Shown here in pieces: positions 55,501-64,000 of a stretch of 64,000 bases of DNA (position 1 is its first letter; every line of letters starts with the position of its first letter). Source of the stretch: Luidia sarsii. Its lineage: Eukaryota > Echinodermata > Asteroidea > Paxillosida > Luidiidae. Under the pieces are notes generated by a model that was not told where the DNA came from, ran no database searches, and saw only the letters and a list, made by a program, of their open reading frames with translations. Location: contig OX465119.1 in assembly GCA_949987565.1 (NCBI GenBank), positions 12,506,897 to 12,570,896 on the forward strand, in the 5' to 3' direction. Position numbers and translations under genes: made by a program.

Positions 55501-56705
55501 TTGGACCACTGGACTCAACACTTAATTTAGGTGTCTTGGTGGGGTCAGGTGTAATGGTCACTGGTCAGCCATTGCTCACTCACAGGTCAGACTCGTTTTT
55601 CTCCCAAACCACCCTCCCGACCCCACACCCAGCGTGTCAGCACGGCCAATGAGGAGATAGTGGAGGTCCTACTGTCCAAGAACCAGCTGCTGGCCGCGCT
55701 GCGGTTCCTGCGCAGTGTGGGCGGGGCGGACAGTGCCTCGGCCCGCAAGTTCCTGGACGCTGCCCTGGCCAGTGGGGACAGCATGCTCTTTTACACCGTC
55801 TTCAAGTTCTTCGAGCAGAGGAACCTCAAGCTCCGCGGCCACCCGCAGTTCATGCCAGGTGAGGAGGGGCTGGCCAAACTCGACGTAGTTAACGACCAAT
55901 CGTTATGGCCTTGAGTGGTGCACTGGGGCTGTACGGCTGATCATGAGGACGTTGCATTGCCCGTCGCACATGCGAGTTGGCTCACAAGGGATCGTAAGGC
56001 TTTGTGAAATCGACCGTTGTGGTCGATGTCATTCCTCTCATCGTTACCGGCAATCGATCACAAGACGATGCGCCTTGCACAGACACCAACACATACGTTA
56101 GGTTATCAATCGTGAGTTGGGAAGCATCGTAAGGCTTTGTAAAATTCACCCAAGACGCCAGACACAAGACAATACACAAATCCCACAACCGTCGCCTCAG
56201 CTCAAGGACTGTCCCACTTTTTCGTACTTTTCCAAGTTTTTGAACCCTCTACAATAATGCATCTTCCTTTAGACACTGCTCTCCCAATCAGTAGGAGACG
56301 AACGGCACACTTTTATTTCAAAAGTCAGAGGGCCCGAAGTTTCGATCCCACCGTAGCACGACCTTTCCCAAAGGCAACTTTGCCTTTGAGAAAGGTCCTG
56401 CCGGGATCGAAACGTCAGGCCCTCTCACTTTTGAAATTCATGTATTGCAGGTAATTTTAGTCAGTGAGCAGTTTGCAACAGTAACGTTGGGTTACCGGCT
56501 CTTTTCAGAGCCACTTTCCGTCACAAAAGAGATGTTGCACGTTCTTACCGCAAACCTTCTGCTCGGTTTGGCTGAGTAATCGTTCTTAATGTGCATCTTC
56601 ATTGTGAATTTATTTTTTTTTGCCTTCCTAGGTGAACATTGCGAGCAGTATGTCAAACACTTTGAGTCAGTCTTCGGCACAGAAGCCCTGGCATCGCCCC
56701 CTTGA
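43555..56705 (+). CDS. RMC1: RMC1, Rab7-GEF (MON1-CCZ1) complex subunit, 18 exons
   Basis: RMC1 (Mic1, C18orf8) joins MON1-CCZ1, which activates Rab7 on late endosomes. Exons: 43555-43692, 44855-44931, 46039-46123, 47143-47199, 47951-48109, 48245-48313, 48734-48837, 50354-50443, 50966-51035, 51457-51492, 51671-51836, 52365-52477, 53040-53109, 53643-53749, 54233-54430, 54905-55078, 55633-55858, 56632-56705. All phases agree: 670 residues (human 657). An in-frame ATG at 43588 could also start it. The N-terminal half is propeller-like (VFAVRSGGALGVVVRGPD, RMDDKGPVISIKFS, DNLVVVHHQ). The C-terminal Mic1 domain includes HVLTPVAERKDVKYKF, LHQFLQYHVLSDSKP, STANEEIVEVLLSKNQ and LFYTVFKFFEQRN. It ends SVFGTEALASPP. 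The exon 2 donor (GTCGGT) is weak. Many introns hold repeats. The last exon lies between long inverted repeats. Confidence 0.96.
44000..44600. mobile_element. Element with long inverted arms in RMC1 intron 1, interrupted by a foldback
   Basis: 44041-44160 (inverted) and 44455-44530 (direct) carry the same segment (CAAGTGGTTGTGCCAGAC, AAAATCATGATTT). They are therefore arms of one element, also related to 28800-29560. A family D foldback sits between them. Confidence 0.6.
44244..44426. mobile_element. Foldback element, family D, copy 3
   Basis: 183 bp, with the inner segment inverted relative to the copies at 19746 and 26950. It is nested in the element above. Confidence 0.85.
45198..45434. 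mobile_element. Inverted-repeat element with CTTTTCCAGAACCCGGCTTA ends
   Basis: The left arm CCAGAACCCGGCTTAGGCTC and the right arm GAGCCTAAGCCGGGTTTTG are inverted. Single or partial copies lie at 57270-57335, 39310-39400, 24526-24560 and 6560-6610. Confidence 0.7.
45470..45735. mobile_element. Fullest copy of the AGCAGGACC dispersed repeat
   Basis: It runs from ACAAAAATGTTGCAAACTGC through GATCCTAGCAGGACCTTTCT, GACAAGGAC, the purine-rich body and AGCTGGTAGGGAGAGATC to GGGAAGGGCAAGGGG. This last part is the founder unit of the 8.1-9.1 kb minisatellite. Confidence 0.8.
46277..46411. repeat. Near-perfect 135-bp palindrome
   Basis: The ~59-bp arms start CAGGATAAATAGGTTTGCGG and pair with CCGCAAACCTATTTATCCTG. 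The short centre is CCTCCGGTTCTTTTCAG. It is derived from the stem-loop repeat family and lies in RMC1 intron 3. Confidence 0.9.
46440..46697 (-). mobile_element. LINE 3' end with ORF2 C-terminus
   Basis: The minus-strand frame ending at 46554 reads GDRAFSISGPKHWNALPTSI..RLLKTHSF, the familiar last conserved block of LINE reverse-transcriptase ORFs. The tail 46440-46553 has AAGCGCT/AGCGCC motifs seen in CR1/L2-like 3' UTRs. It lies in RMC1 intron 3, antisense. Confidence 0.7.
46775..46935. mobile_element. Stem-loop repeat copies, inverse sense
   Basis: Two head-to-tail pieces with AAGATTTGAAGGTTTGCA, GGAAATACCAAGTGGGAGG and TTGCGGTGACACCATGT. Confidence 0.7.
47440..47705. repeat. Long inverted repeat from the stem-loop family
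   Basis: The left arm from AGGTTTGCAGTAACACCATG and the right arm ending GGTGTCACCGCAAACCTTCC (47.46-47.70 kb) also share CAGTATGCTCTGGCCGTC / GACGGCCAGAGCATACTG in the centre. It lies in RMC1 intron 4. Confidence 0.8.
48542..48614 (-). tRNA. tRNA-like gene with complete cloverleaf, anticodon GCA; probably a SINE head
   Basis: On the minus strand 73 bases fold fully. The acceptor is GGCTGGA/TTCAGCC, the D arm GCTC/GAGT, the anticodon stem CTGGT/ACCAG with loop ATGCAAA (GCA, Cys), and the T arm CCGGG/CCCGG with TTCAAAT. Yet the flanks (CCCTAAGA..CCAAATAGTC) match the dispersed SINE family, and the base after the acceptor is A rather than the U usual for tRNA-Cys. I favour a well-preserved SINE head over a working tRNA. 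RMC1 intron 6. Confidence 0.4.
49500..49785. mobile_element. GGATTTCACAAAGCC MITE plus tRNA-like SINE head (minus)
   Basis: A ~58-bp start segment (GAGTGGACCATTGGTGGATT) is duplicated in tandem at 49511 and 49557. The MITE ends GTTTGGTAAAATCGAC near 49715. A minus-strand tRNA-like head (GCAAAAAC loop, B box GGGTTCAAGTCC) follows to 49785. Confidence 0.65.
49843..50303. mobile_element. MITE, family C, full-length, RMC1 intron 7
   Basis: TGTGACCCGGCACAGCGACA to ATGCTGTGCTGGGTCACA, 461 bp. It ends 50 bp before exon 8. Confidence 0.85.
50680..50800. repeat. A-rich ~45-bp tandem repeat in RMC1 intron 8
   Basis: Units of TTTGCATTCATTTGTAAAAA are repeated three times with drift. Confidence 0.75.
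51900..52015. mobile_element. AGCAGGACC repeat, paired inverted copies
   Basis: GGACGTTTCGATCCTATAGC..CTCAAAGGC is followed by GAGGTCCTGCTAGGATCGAA. RMC1 intron 11. Confidence 0.8.
52640..52765. mobile_element. Stem-loop repeat, two hairpins
   Basis: GCTCTTTTCAGAGCC occurs twice, near 52654 and 52733, separated by the family body (ATGATGTTACCGCAAAC). RMC1 intron 12. Confidence 0.75.
53768..54092 (-). mobile_element. Two tRNA-Ser-like SINE heads
   Basis: Minus-strand tRNA-like sequences lie at about 53768-53838 and 54011-54092. The second reads CTCGGTGGTCAAGTCGTTAA, a TTAGAAA anticodon-loop-like segment (AGA, Ser) and B box GGGTTCGAATCCC. A third member is at 60690-60757 on the plus strand. 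RMC1 intron 14. Confidence 0.6.
54520..54745. repeat. ~20-bp minisatellite in RMC1 intron 15
   Basis: Units of GGTTTTGACTGGTTCTGTCT with GATT variants, about 11 copies. The minus strand reads as an artificial NQSKPDRT protein. Confidence 0.9.
55079..55345. repeat. Purine-only GGGGA-type tract in RMC1 intron 16
   Basis: It starts right at the exon 16 donor and is almost entirely A and G, with many GGGGAGGGG runs, so quadruplex or triplex structures are possible. Confidence 0.85.
55873..56246. repeat. Left arm of a long inverted repeat around RMC1 exon 18
   Basis: ~375 bp, from CGTAGTTAACGACCAATCGT to TTTTCGTACTTTTCCAAG, repeated inverted at 57772-58152. It starts 14 bp after the exon 17 donor. 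Confidence 0.85.
56330..56480. mobile_element. AGCAGGACC repeat, hairpin form
   Basis: GAGGGCCCGAAGTTTCGATC and GATCGAAACGTCAGGCCCTC face each other across AAAGGCAACTTTGCCTTT. RMC1 intron 17. A stem-loop-family hairpin follows at 56497-56512. Confidence 0.8.
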
Positions 56706-58439
56706 CCTGCGGACATCGTTGGTCTGGTACCCTGTCGGGGGGGGCATGGCATCTCAACTTAGTCCCGAGGAGAACACTGCCGGCACCAGACTGTGTGAGA
56801 CGCAAGCCTCGCTTTTGGTCCTCACAGGTCCCCAGGGGGGGGGGGGGGAGCGGACAATTCAAGATGTCCGCCATGCAATAGCCGGGCACCTTGGACAGTG
56901 GTTGTCTGGTATCCAGACCCCCCATCCTCTCACTGCATTTGATCAGATGCAAATCTTTCATCTCAAGTGCTTTTGGTGGTTTTTTTTTTTCCTTATTCAG
57001 GAACACATCACGAATGAAAAAAGGAATCATACGTGATTGTATTTGTGATTCAAACCTGACCATTTTTTCATGTTCGTGTGAACTACCGTAGTGTGCACAC
57101 CATATTGCATTTTGTACAAGTATTTCTGTTCAATTTGACACGTGCAATGGAAAGGCCCTAGCTTTCTCCCCGGTCTGACCTTTGACATCAGCATCACATT
57201 TGCATATTCATGCGGCCTATAGACTCATTTGAATACGGGAGACCTCAATGAGAGACGATCAGGTGAGTGGTGCCCTTTTCCAGAACCCGGCTTAGGCTCA
57301 GGCTCCGGCTTTGTCTCCATTTCTGTCATCCATTTGAAAGGCATGCTATTGGATCTTGACTTGTTTAGGGGTTATAGCGCCACCAAGTGTCGTCTTTTCA
57401 CCAGGCCTCCAGCTCTCCTCTCAAAAATTTGTTTCAGAAAAAACAATCTCATTATCTGTATACTTTGGGGGGAAAAGGGTGATTCTGTCTTAAAAGTTTA
57501 TTGGAACAGTTTTGTACATAAAGTATATCTTGTACATTAGTTCAATCGCAAAATGTAAAAAAAAAAAGCTTTTTAAATGTCAACCCCCGGTTTTATAGTA
57601 AATCTTTCTGAGAATTAAGTCTGATTTTTGACCAAGTATTTGGAAATTTACCAAGTATTTGGAAACTAATCAAATATTTGGAAACTAACTCAATATTTAA
57701 CAAATAACAGAGGGTGTATTGCAGCCCAGCAAGTGATACCTAAGGGAAGATGCAATATTATTGTTGGGGGTTCAAAGCTTGGAAAAGTACGAAAAAATGG
57801 GACAGTCCTTGAGCTGAGGCGATGGCTGTGGGATTTCTGTATTGGTCTTGTGTCTGGCTTCTTTGGTGAATTTTACAAAGCCTTACGATGCTTCCCAACT
57901 CACGATTGATAACCTAACGTATGTCTTGGTGTCTGTGCAAGGCGCATCGTCTTGTGATCGGTTGCCGGTAACGATGAGAGGAATGACATTGACTACAACG
58001 GTCAATTTCACAAAGCCTTACGATCCCTTGTGAGCCAACTCGCATGTACGACGGACAAGGCAACGTCCTCATGATCGGCCGTACAGCCCCAGTGCACCAC
58101 TCGAGGCCATAACGATTGGTCGTTAACTACATTGTACGTTGAGTTTGATGAGACTGACCACTGGTCTGGGCTAGGCTAGGTAGTGTGGAGCGTTAAGCTT
58201 CTGATTGGTACCCCGTTCCCCTCCTGTTCTAGTAGCTGTAGACATTGGCCGACCGTGCAGGACACCGGTCGCTGGGCTAGTTCGGGGCACTGGATTGATG
58301 ATGCTCAAGGTTTCTGTCCCGGGTTTGAAGTCTGGGGCCGAGTTTTTAACGGAGCTGCAAAAGCACCAAAACTCCATATGAAATCTCCCTAAGGTTGATT
58401 TCCATCCATATTTGCAAGTGATAGTCCCTTCACTCCAAA
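56706..58439. other. RMC1 3' flank and right inverted arm
   Basis: No polyadenylation signal that I trust. It contains a G run at 56836-56849, a CCAGAACCCGGCTTAGGCTC element piece (57275), a short AAGTATTTGGAAA tandem (57630-57690), and the inverted arm 57772-58152. Confidence 0.5.
57772..58152. repeat. Right arm of the long inverted repeat around RMC1 exon 18
   Basis: Inverted partner of 55873-56246. The spacer of ~1.5 kb holds intron 17, exon 18 and the start of the 3' flank. The arms contain the TTCACAAAGCCTTACGAT motif of the MITE family at 40375. Confidence 0.85.
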
Positions 58440-60293
58440 TTGATGCTGTGACATGCCCCCCTCCATCCACCCACAGCTGGCCTATCCAAGTTGAGCCCAA
58501 CCTCAGCCTCATTCAATACTATGGCATGCCCCCTCCTCCAATCCACCCACAGCTGGCCTTTCCAAGTTGAGCTCTACCTCGGCCTCATTCAATGCTATGG
58601 CATTCCCCCTCCTCCAGTCCACCCACAGCTGGCCTATCCAAGTTGAGCTCAACCTCAGCCTCATTCAATGCTATGCCTATGGCATCCCCCTCCTCCAGTC
58701 CACCCACAGCTGGCCTATCCAAGTTGAGCCCAACCTCAGCCTCATTCAATGCTATGGCATGCCCCCTCCTCCAATCCACCCACAGCTGGCCTTTCCAAGT
58801 TGAGCTCAACCTTGGCCTCATTCAATGCTATGGCATGCCCCCCTCCTCCAGTCCACCCACAGCTGGCCTATCCAAGTTGAGCTCAACCTCGGCCTCATTC
58901 AATGCTATGGCATGCCCCCTCCTCCAATCCACCCACAGCTGGCCTATCCAAGTTGAGCTCAACTTCAGCCTCATTCAATGCTATGACATGCCCCCCTCCT
59001 CCAGTCCACCCACAGCTGGCCTTTCCAAGTTGAGCCCTACCTCGACCTCATTCAATGCTATGGCATGCCCCCCTCCTCCAGTCCACCCACAGCTGGCCTA
59101 TCAAAGTTGAGCTCAACCTCGGTCTCATTCAATGCTATGACATTCCCCCTCCTCCAGTCCACCCACAGCTGACCTATCTAAGTTGAGCTCAACCTCAGCC
59201 TCATTCAATGCTATAGCATGCCCCCCTCCTCCAGTCCACCCACAGCTGGCCTATCAAAGTTGAGCCCAACCTCAGCCTCATTCAATGCTATGGCATGCCC
59301 CCCTCCTCCAGTCCACCCACAGCTGGCCTATCCAAGTTGAGCCCAACCTCAGCCTCGTTTAATGCCATGGCATGCCCCCCTCCTCCAGTCCACCCACAGC
59401 TGGCCTATCCAAGTTGAGCTCAACCTCAGCCTCATTCAATGCTATGGCATGCCCCTCCTCCAGTCCACCCACAGCTGGCCTATCCAAGTTGAGCTTAACC
59501 TCGGCCTCATTCAATGCTATGGCATGCCCCCTCCTCCAGTCCACCCACAGCTGGCCTATACAAGTTGAGCTTGACCTCGGCCTCACTGAATGCTATGCCA
59601 TGCCCCTCCTCCAGTCCACCCACAGCTGGCCTATCAAAGTTGAGCTTAACCTCGGCCTCATTCAATGCTATGCCATGCCCCCCTCCTCCAGTCCACCCAC
59701 AGCTGGCCTATCCAAGTTGAGCTTGACCTCGGCCTCACTGAATGCTATGCCATGCCCCTCCTCCAGTCCACCCACAGCTGGCCTATCAAAGTTGAGCTCA
59801 ACCTCGGTCTCATTCAATACTATAGCATGCCCCCTCCTCCAGTCCACCCACAGCTGGCCTATCCAAGTTGAGCTTGACCTCGGCCTCACTGAATGCTATG
59901 CCATGCCCCTCCTCCAGTCCACCCACAGCTGGCCTATCAAAGTTGAGCTCAACCTCGGTCTCATTCAATGCTATAGCATACCCCCTCCTCCAGTCCACCC
60001 ACAGCTGGCCTATCAAAGTTGAGCTCAACCTCGGTCTCATTCAATACTATAGCATACCACCTCCTCCAGTCCACCCACAGCTGGCCTATCAAAGTTGAGC
60101 TCAACCTCGGTCTCATTCAATGCTATAGCATACCACCTCCTCCAGTCCACCCACAGCTGGCCTATCCAAGTTGAGCTTGACCTCGGCCTCACTGAATGCT
60201 ATGCCATGCCCCTCCTCCAGTCCACCCACAGCTGGCCTTTCCAAGTTGAGCTCAACCTCGGTCTCATTCAATGCTATAGCATACCACCTCCTG
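58440..60293. repeat. ~75-bp minisatellite, ~24 units, 1.85 kb
   Basis: Units contain CCAGTCCACCCACAGCTGGC, CAAGTTGAGCTCAACCTC and CATTCAATGCTATGGCATG. Variants (CTGAATGCTATGCC, AATACTATAGCAT) recur in a higher-order pattern after 59560. Every unit has the E-box CAGCTG. Open frames with repeated SSPPTAGLSKLS are artefacts. Confidence 0.95.
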
Positions 60294-61375
60294 TGTTAAC
60301 TCTTATCCTTCCCCTCTGTGGGCTAGCTGGGTTTATCATAGACAACCCCAAACCACTAAGAATTAACCCCCACCCCCACTTAACCAAATTTAATAAAAAA
60401 TGAAACAAATTCAAGTGACAAAACTGATGTCAAACTGTGTGACTTCATTCATTCTCAAAGCATTTATTTCAAATTAAAAAAAATGGAATTTCCAGAAATA
60501 ATTATGTTACCCATGGCCTCTTAACTGTCCACAAGTCCTTAGTTCAGAATAAACATATACAGTATTTCATATATTTTACAATTTCATCAATAGAGGAAGA
60601 GGCATCATTGTTATTAGATTCACTGTCGTTAAGTATTTACAGTTGAATAGTATAAAAGTTATGGGCAGCACTGAAAGTCTAACCAGTTTGAACAACCACT
60701 TCATAAGACGTCTGCACTAGAAAGCAGGAGTCGCAGGTTCGAATCCCGCCCGAGCTGCCTGATTTGTTTTCATCAGGCATCGTGCAAAGCACTGGGCATT
60801 CAGTGGCTTTTATTTCAAGAAGGGCAAACCCTCATTGAATTACTTCATAACTTACTATTCATCAGGTAGACTTAACAGGGTTATCTTTTCACATATTTAC
60901 AGTTTGGAAACCTTTTTAAGAATGCGAGCAATATTGTGCAAGGAATATTGACTACAGACAAGCCACAGCTGGGATTGAAAAGCACTTGGCTTCCAACCAC
61001 TCTAAATCCACCCGCCGTTGATATCGACCTTGGAAAATAAAAATAGTCATGCCCTGACTCAAAATGAACAAACACAAAATTTAGTTAACCGCTTAGAGCC
61101 AGTTCCTTCGACTTGTGGTGTTGCTATACGCCGGGCCCTGACAAAAGCCACACAGACGTCCAATTGTGCCAAGTTTAATCATCACTTGTACACATACTGT
61201 GCTCATCAAGGTATTTATTGAGTGAAACAAATATAGGGGAAAAAAACTGTCCGGGAACTTCGGAACAACTTTGAACAAAATGGCAAAGAAAACTTTTGAC
61301 TGGACCGGGTTTTGTAACCTGAGACTTCTGGTTTTTACATTTTGTGAACCAGAAGTATTTTTTAGTGCAATTATA
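60294..61375. other. Intergenic stretch with a tRNA-Ser-like repeat
   Basis: A plus-strand tRNA-Ser-like fragment at 60690-60757 (AAGACGTCTGCACTAGAAAG with B box AGGTTCGAATCCC). A piece of the other SINE body is at 61268-61340. No gene seen. Confidence 0.5.
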
Positions 61376-61381
61376 TTTATT
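61376..61381 (-). terminator. Polyadenylation signal of the LRRC34-like gene
   Basis: AATAAA on the minus strand, 155 bp after the stop codon. Position and motif fit. Confidence 0.5.
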
Positions 61382-61536
61382 GGCGAGTTTTGAAAAGGGC
61401 GCATTATCTAAAAGAAAAAAACCTGTGTGACAGTCGTGCGCACTGCGAAGTGGCTATGATTTCAGGCAGCGTCGGACGAATGACGCGCGTCAATTGGACG
61501 GAAAGACATAAAAAACATCGGAGTCCCAGGGTTGCA

Positions 61537-61874
61537 TTATTCGGCGTCCGGTCCGTAGAACGGCGTCCAGTAGTAATGGCGACGGATGCCGTGGTTGAGT
61601 TCGGCCAGCATGACGTGACCGTCCACGATGTACGGCTCCACGTCTGTGTTCTCCGTGTTCAGCCGCCCGGATTGAATCAAGCTGTTGAAGGCCTGGAGAG
61701 AAGAAGACGACGACGAAGAAGAAGACGGTGAGAGAGCCATCTGTGCAAACATTGTAGTGACCTCACACATGCACAGCCCACATATCGTACCGTACTTAAA
61801 AACAACTGGAAATTACACTGGAAACTACATCTGTCGTCTTTATGGAAACAAACTTGTTTTAAAAAAGGCCCCCA

Positions 61875-61905
<31 letters not shown>

Positions 61906-63865
61906 AAGAGCCCCCATCCTCCTTTTTTCAAAAGGTTAGGACGAGGATTTGTTTATTTTTTTGTTGGCCTAACCACAGACTCAGTGCGGTGTCCATGTAT
62001 GGTCAGGAGGCTGGTTCGTTATTCTTACCACACAGGCGAGCTCCTCCAAATGGTTGCCCCAGATGAAGACACTGGTCAGGCTGATGTTAGAGCTCATGGC
62101 CCTGGCTATAGCACACAAGCCTGTGCCAGCAATCTGGTTACTTGTGACCACCAGTCTGTAAGGTATAACGAAGAGAGAGAGGAGGAAAGAGTGAATTTGA
62201 ACAGTAAATTAACCCTACCTACAGTATCAACCCACCCACCCACCCACCAACCCACTGACCGACCCACCTAACAACCCACCCATCATTCCACTAACCCACC
62301 CACCCACCATCCCACCCACCAACCCACCCATCATCCCACCCACCAACCCACCCATCATCCCACCCACCAACCCACCCACCAGCCCACCCATCATCCCACC
62401 AACCCACCCATCATCCCACCCACCAACCCACCCATCATCCCACCCACCAACCCACCCACCAGCCCACCCATCATCCCACCAACCCACCCATCATCCCACC
62501 CACCAACCCACCCATCATCCCACCCACCAACCCACCCATCATCCCACCCACCAGTCACCCATCATCCCACCAACCCACCCACCAGCCCACCCATCATCCC
62601 ACCCATCATCCCACCAACCCACCCATCATCCCACCCACCAACCCACCCATCATCCCACCCACCAACCCACCCACCAGCCCACCCATCATCCCACCCATCA
62701 TCCCACCCACCAACCCACCCATCATCCCACCCACCAACCCACCCATCATCCCACCAACCCACCCACCAGCCCACCCATCATCCCACCCATCATCCCACCA
62801 ACCCACCCATCATCCCACCCACCAACCCACCCATCATCCCACCCACCAACCCACCCACCAGCCCACCCATCATCCCACCCATCATCCCACCCACCAACCC
62901 ACCCACCATCCCACCCACCAACCCACCCATCATCCCACCCACCAACCCACCCACCAACCCACCCATCACCCCACCCACCAACCCACCCATCATTCCACCA
63001 ACCCACCCACCAACCCACCCACCAACCCAGCCACCAACCCACCCACATTCTGACTATATGCCTCTGAAAAAGGCCCTGCTAGGATCGTCATGTCAGGTTC
63101 TCTAAATCACTAAGAATTTTTTTCAAAAAATAAAATCGTCTACTTGCAGACACAACTTTGTTTCAATCACTTTTAGTGAAGGCTGCTAATTAGGCCAGGG
63201 CAGTCCAGACTCACGTTTTGAGGTTAGAGTTGAGAGTGGCCAGAGCCTCGCTGAGGTAGATGGCTCCGTCGTCCTCAATGCGATTGTAGCCCAGGTCCAA
63301 GATCTCCAGCGACGTGTTCTGCTTCAGGAGCTTGGCAAACTCCTTGGCACCATCCCTGGTGATGCGGTTGCTAGGCAACGAAGAAGAACAAGGAAGGCAA
63401 GTAGGAGGTTTGCAGTGACACCATAAGAGAAGGAGTGTGGCTCTGAAAAGAGCTGGTAAATCAACGTTTTCAGGAAGTGTTTACTGAAACGGGACTCTGT
63501 CGTCGTCAGCAGACACACTACCAGAAATGTTGAGTTACCAGCTCTTTTCAGAGCCATACATGGTGTCACCACAAACCTCCAGAGTATGGCTCTGAAAAGA
63601 GCTGGTAACTCAACGTTTTGGGTAGTGTGTACTCTGGCCATCATAAGGAGACTGGAAGTCAATCAGGACGTTCTTCACGATCTGACCACAGAGCAAGCGC
63701 GGATGATTTGGACCACTTGATGACTCGAACTAAGAGCCTTTCTCACCAGCTGAGATCCAGGTACGTCAAGCCAATGTTGTGCTGCAGTGTTTCCACCAGA
63801 CGCTCGGCCCCGAAATCTCGGATGTCGCACTTCTGCAAGTGCAGCTCTTTCAGGCTGCTGTTGAC
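61537..63865 (-). CDS. LRRC34: LRRC34-like leucine-rich repeat protein, last four exons in the window
   Basis: Exons on the minus strand: 63747-63865, 63215-63370, 62029-62155, 61537-61692. All junctions are GT/AG and phases agree, giving the last 185 residues. The 5' part lies outside the window. The repeats are of the ribonuclease-inhibitor type: NSSLKELHLQKCDIRDFGAE, GLTYLDLSCNRITRDGAKEF, TSLEILDLGYNRIEDDGA and LKTLVVTSNQIAGTGL. The end (SVFIWGNHLEELACVAFNSL, then DTDVEPYIVDGHV preceded by N, and HYYWTPFYG) matches the distinctive C-terminus I associate with LRRC34. LRRC34 is linked to germ and pluripotent cells and nucleoli in mammals; its role here is unknown. The first intron in the window carries stem-loop repeats and the second a CCCA array. 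The family is certain; the symbol is probable. Confidence 0.8.
61873..61902. repeat. Poly(A) run in the last LRRC34-like intron
   Basis: About 25 consecutive A after CCCAC on the plus strand, possibly the tail of an old retroposon. No body is recognisable. Confidence 0.6.
62227..63050. repeat. CCCA/CATC-rich minisatellite in an LRRC34-like intron
   Basis: Tandem CCCACCCACCAACCCACC with CATCATCC inserts, ~820 bp, arranged in higher-order blocks. The minus strand is G-rich and reads as artificial MGGLVGG proteins. Confidence 0.95.
63055..63110. mobile_element. AGCAGGACC repeat remnant
   Basis: GCCTCTGAAAAAGGCCCTGC and TAGGATCGTCATGTCAGG. Confidence 0.5.
63400..63620. mobile_element. Stem-loop repeats as an inverted cluster
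   Basis: GGCTCTGAAAAGAGCTGG at 63439 and 63586 (minus sense) and AGCTCTTTTCAGAGCC near 63540 (plus sense), with AGGTTTGCAGTGACACCAT and ATGGTGTCACCACAAACCTC. It lies between two LRRC34-like exons. Confidence 0.8.
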
Positions 63866-63914
63866 CTGAGCAATTACAAATGGCAATTATCCAAAATTCA
63901 AAAGTTGTATAGAG

Positions 63915-64000
63915 GGCATGACGTTTCGATCCTAGCAGGACCTTTCTCAAAGGCTTTCCCTTTTGAGATTTATGTATTGCAGGTCATTTTAGTCAGTGAG
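63915..64000. mobile_element. AGCAGGACC repeat, cut by the window edge
   Basis: GACGTTTCGATCCTAGCAGG, ACCTTTCTCAAAGGC, then the family tail TTTTAGTCAGTGAG. Confidence 0.75.

Noticed and set aside
62227..63050. Gly/Val/Trp-rich open frames on the minus strand
   Set aside because: Artefacts of the CCCA array, which lies in an intron of the LRRC34-like gene.

Overview
This is a gene-sparse, repeat-rich stretch of animal nuclear DNA. Intron-split genes with GT/AG junctions, very long simple repeats, many miniature inverted-repeat elements and tRNA-derived repeats show a eukaryote. The readable proteins (COX5B, RMC1, SLC52A-type riboflavin transporter, XK-related protein, LRRC34-like protein) are strongly vertebrate-like. 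An invertebrate deuterostome (cephalochordate, hemichordate or echinoderm) is the most likely source, but the species cannot be fixed from the sequence alone.

Layout. 1-15.7 kb holds no gene I can support: TTAA-flanked miniature elements, a ~0.9 kb CCTGT/CCTGC array, a ~0.7 kb CTG/CTA array, tRNA-like repeats, a 1 kb minisatellite and two further pentanucleotide arrays. At 16.2-18.4 kb (minus) is a single-exon XK-related membrane protein. Divergent from it, 20995-24477 (plus) is an unusual 1160-residue single-exon gene. It fuses a triose-phosphate-translocator-type transporter, two degenerate DXD-type glycosyltransferase-like regions and a polysaccharide pyruvyl transferase. 24.5-31 kb is repeats. 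COX5B lies at 31.0-34.2 kb (minus, 4 exons), a riboflavin transporter at 38.4-41.4 kb (plus, 3 coding exons), and RMC1 at 43.6-56.7 kb (plus, 18 exons, 670 residues, every exon phase checked). A ~1.85 kb minisatellite follows, then the last four exons of an LRRC34-like gene (minus), which runs off the right edge.

The genes do not form one pathway. The one locus that looks like a system in itself is the fusion at 21-24.5 kb. Its transporter half keeps the residues that bind phosphorylated C3 substrates in plastid translocators. An extra membrane segment then places the pyruvyl transferase in the lumen. A reasonable inference is a self-contained machine that imports phosphoenolpyruvate and pyruvylates glycans in the secretory pathway. 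A second theme is repeats acting on genes. Two reading frames end inside inverted-repeat element termini, the last RMC1 exon sits between ~375-bp inverted arms, and one dispersed repeat family carries an exact histone-type 3' stem-loop.
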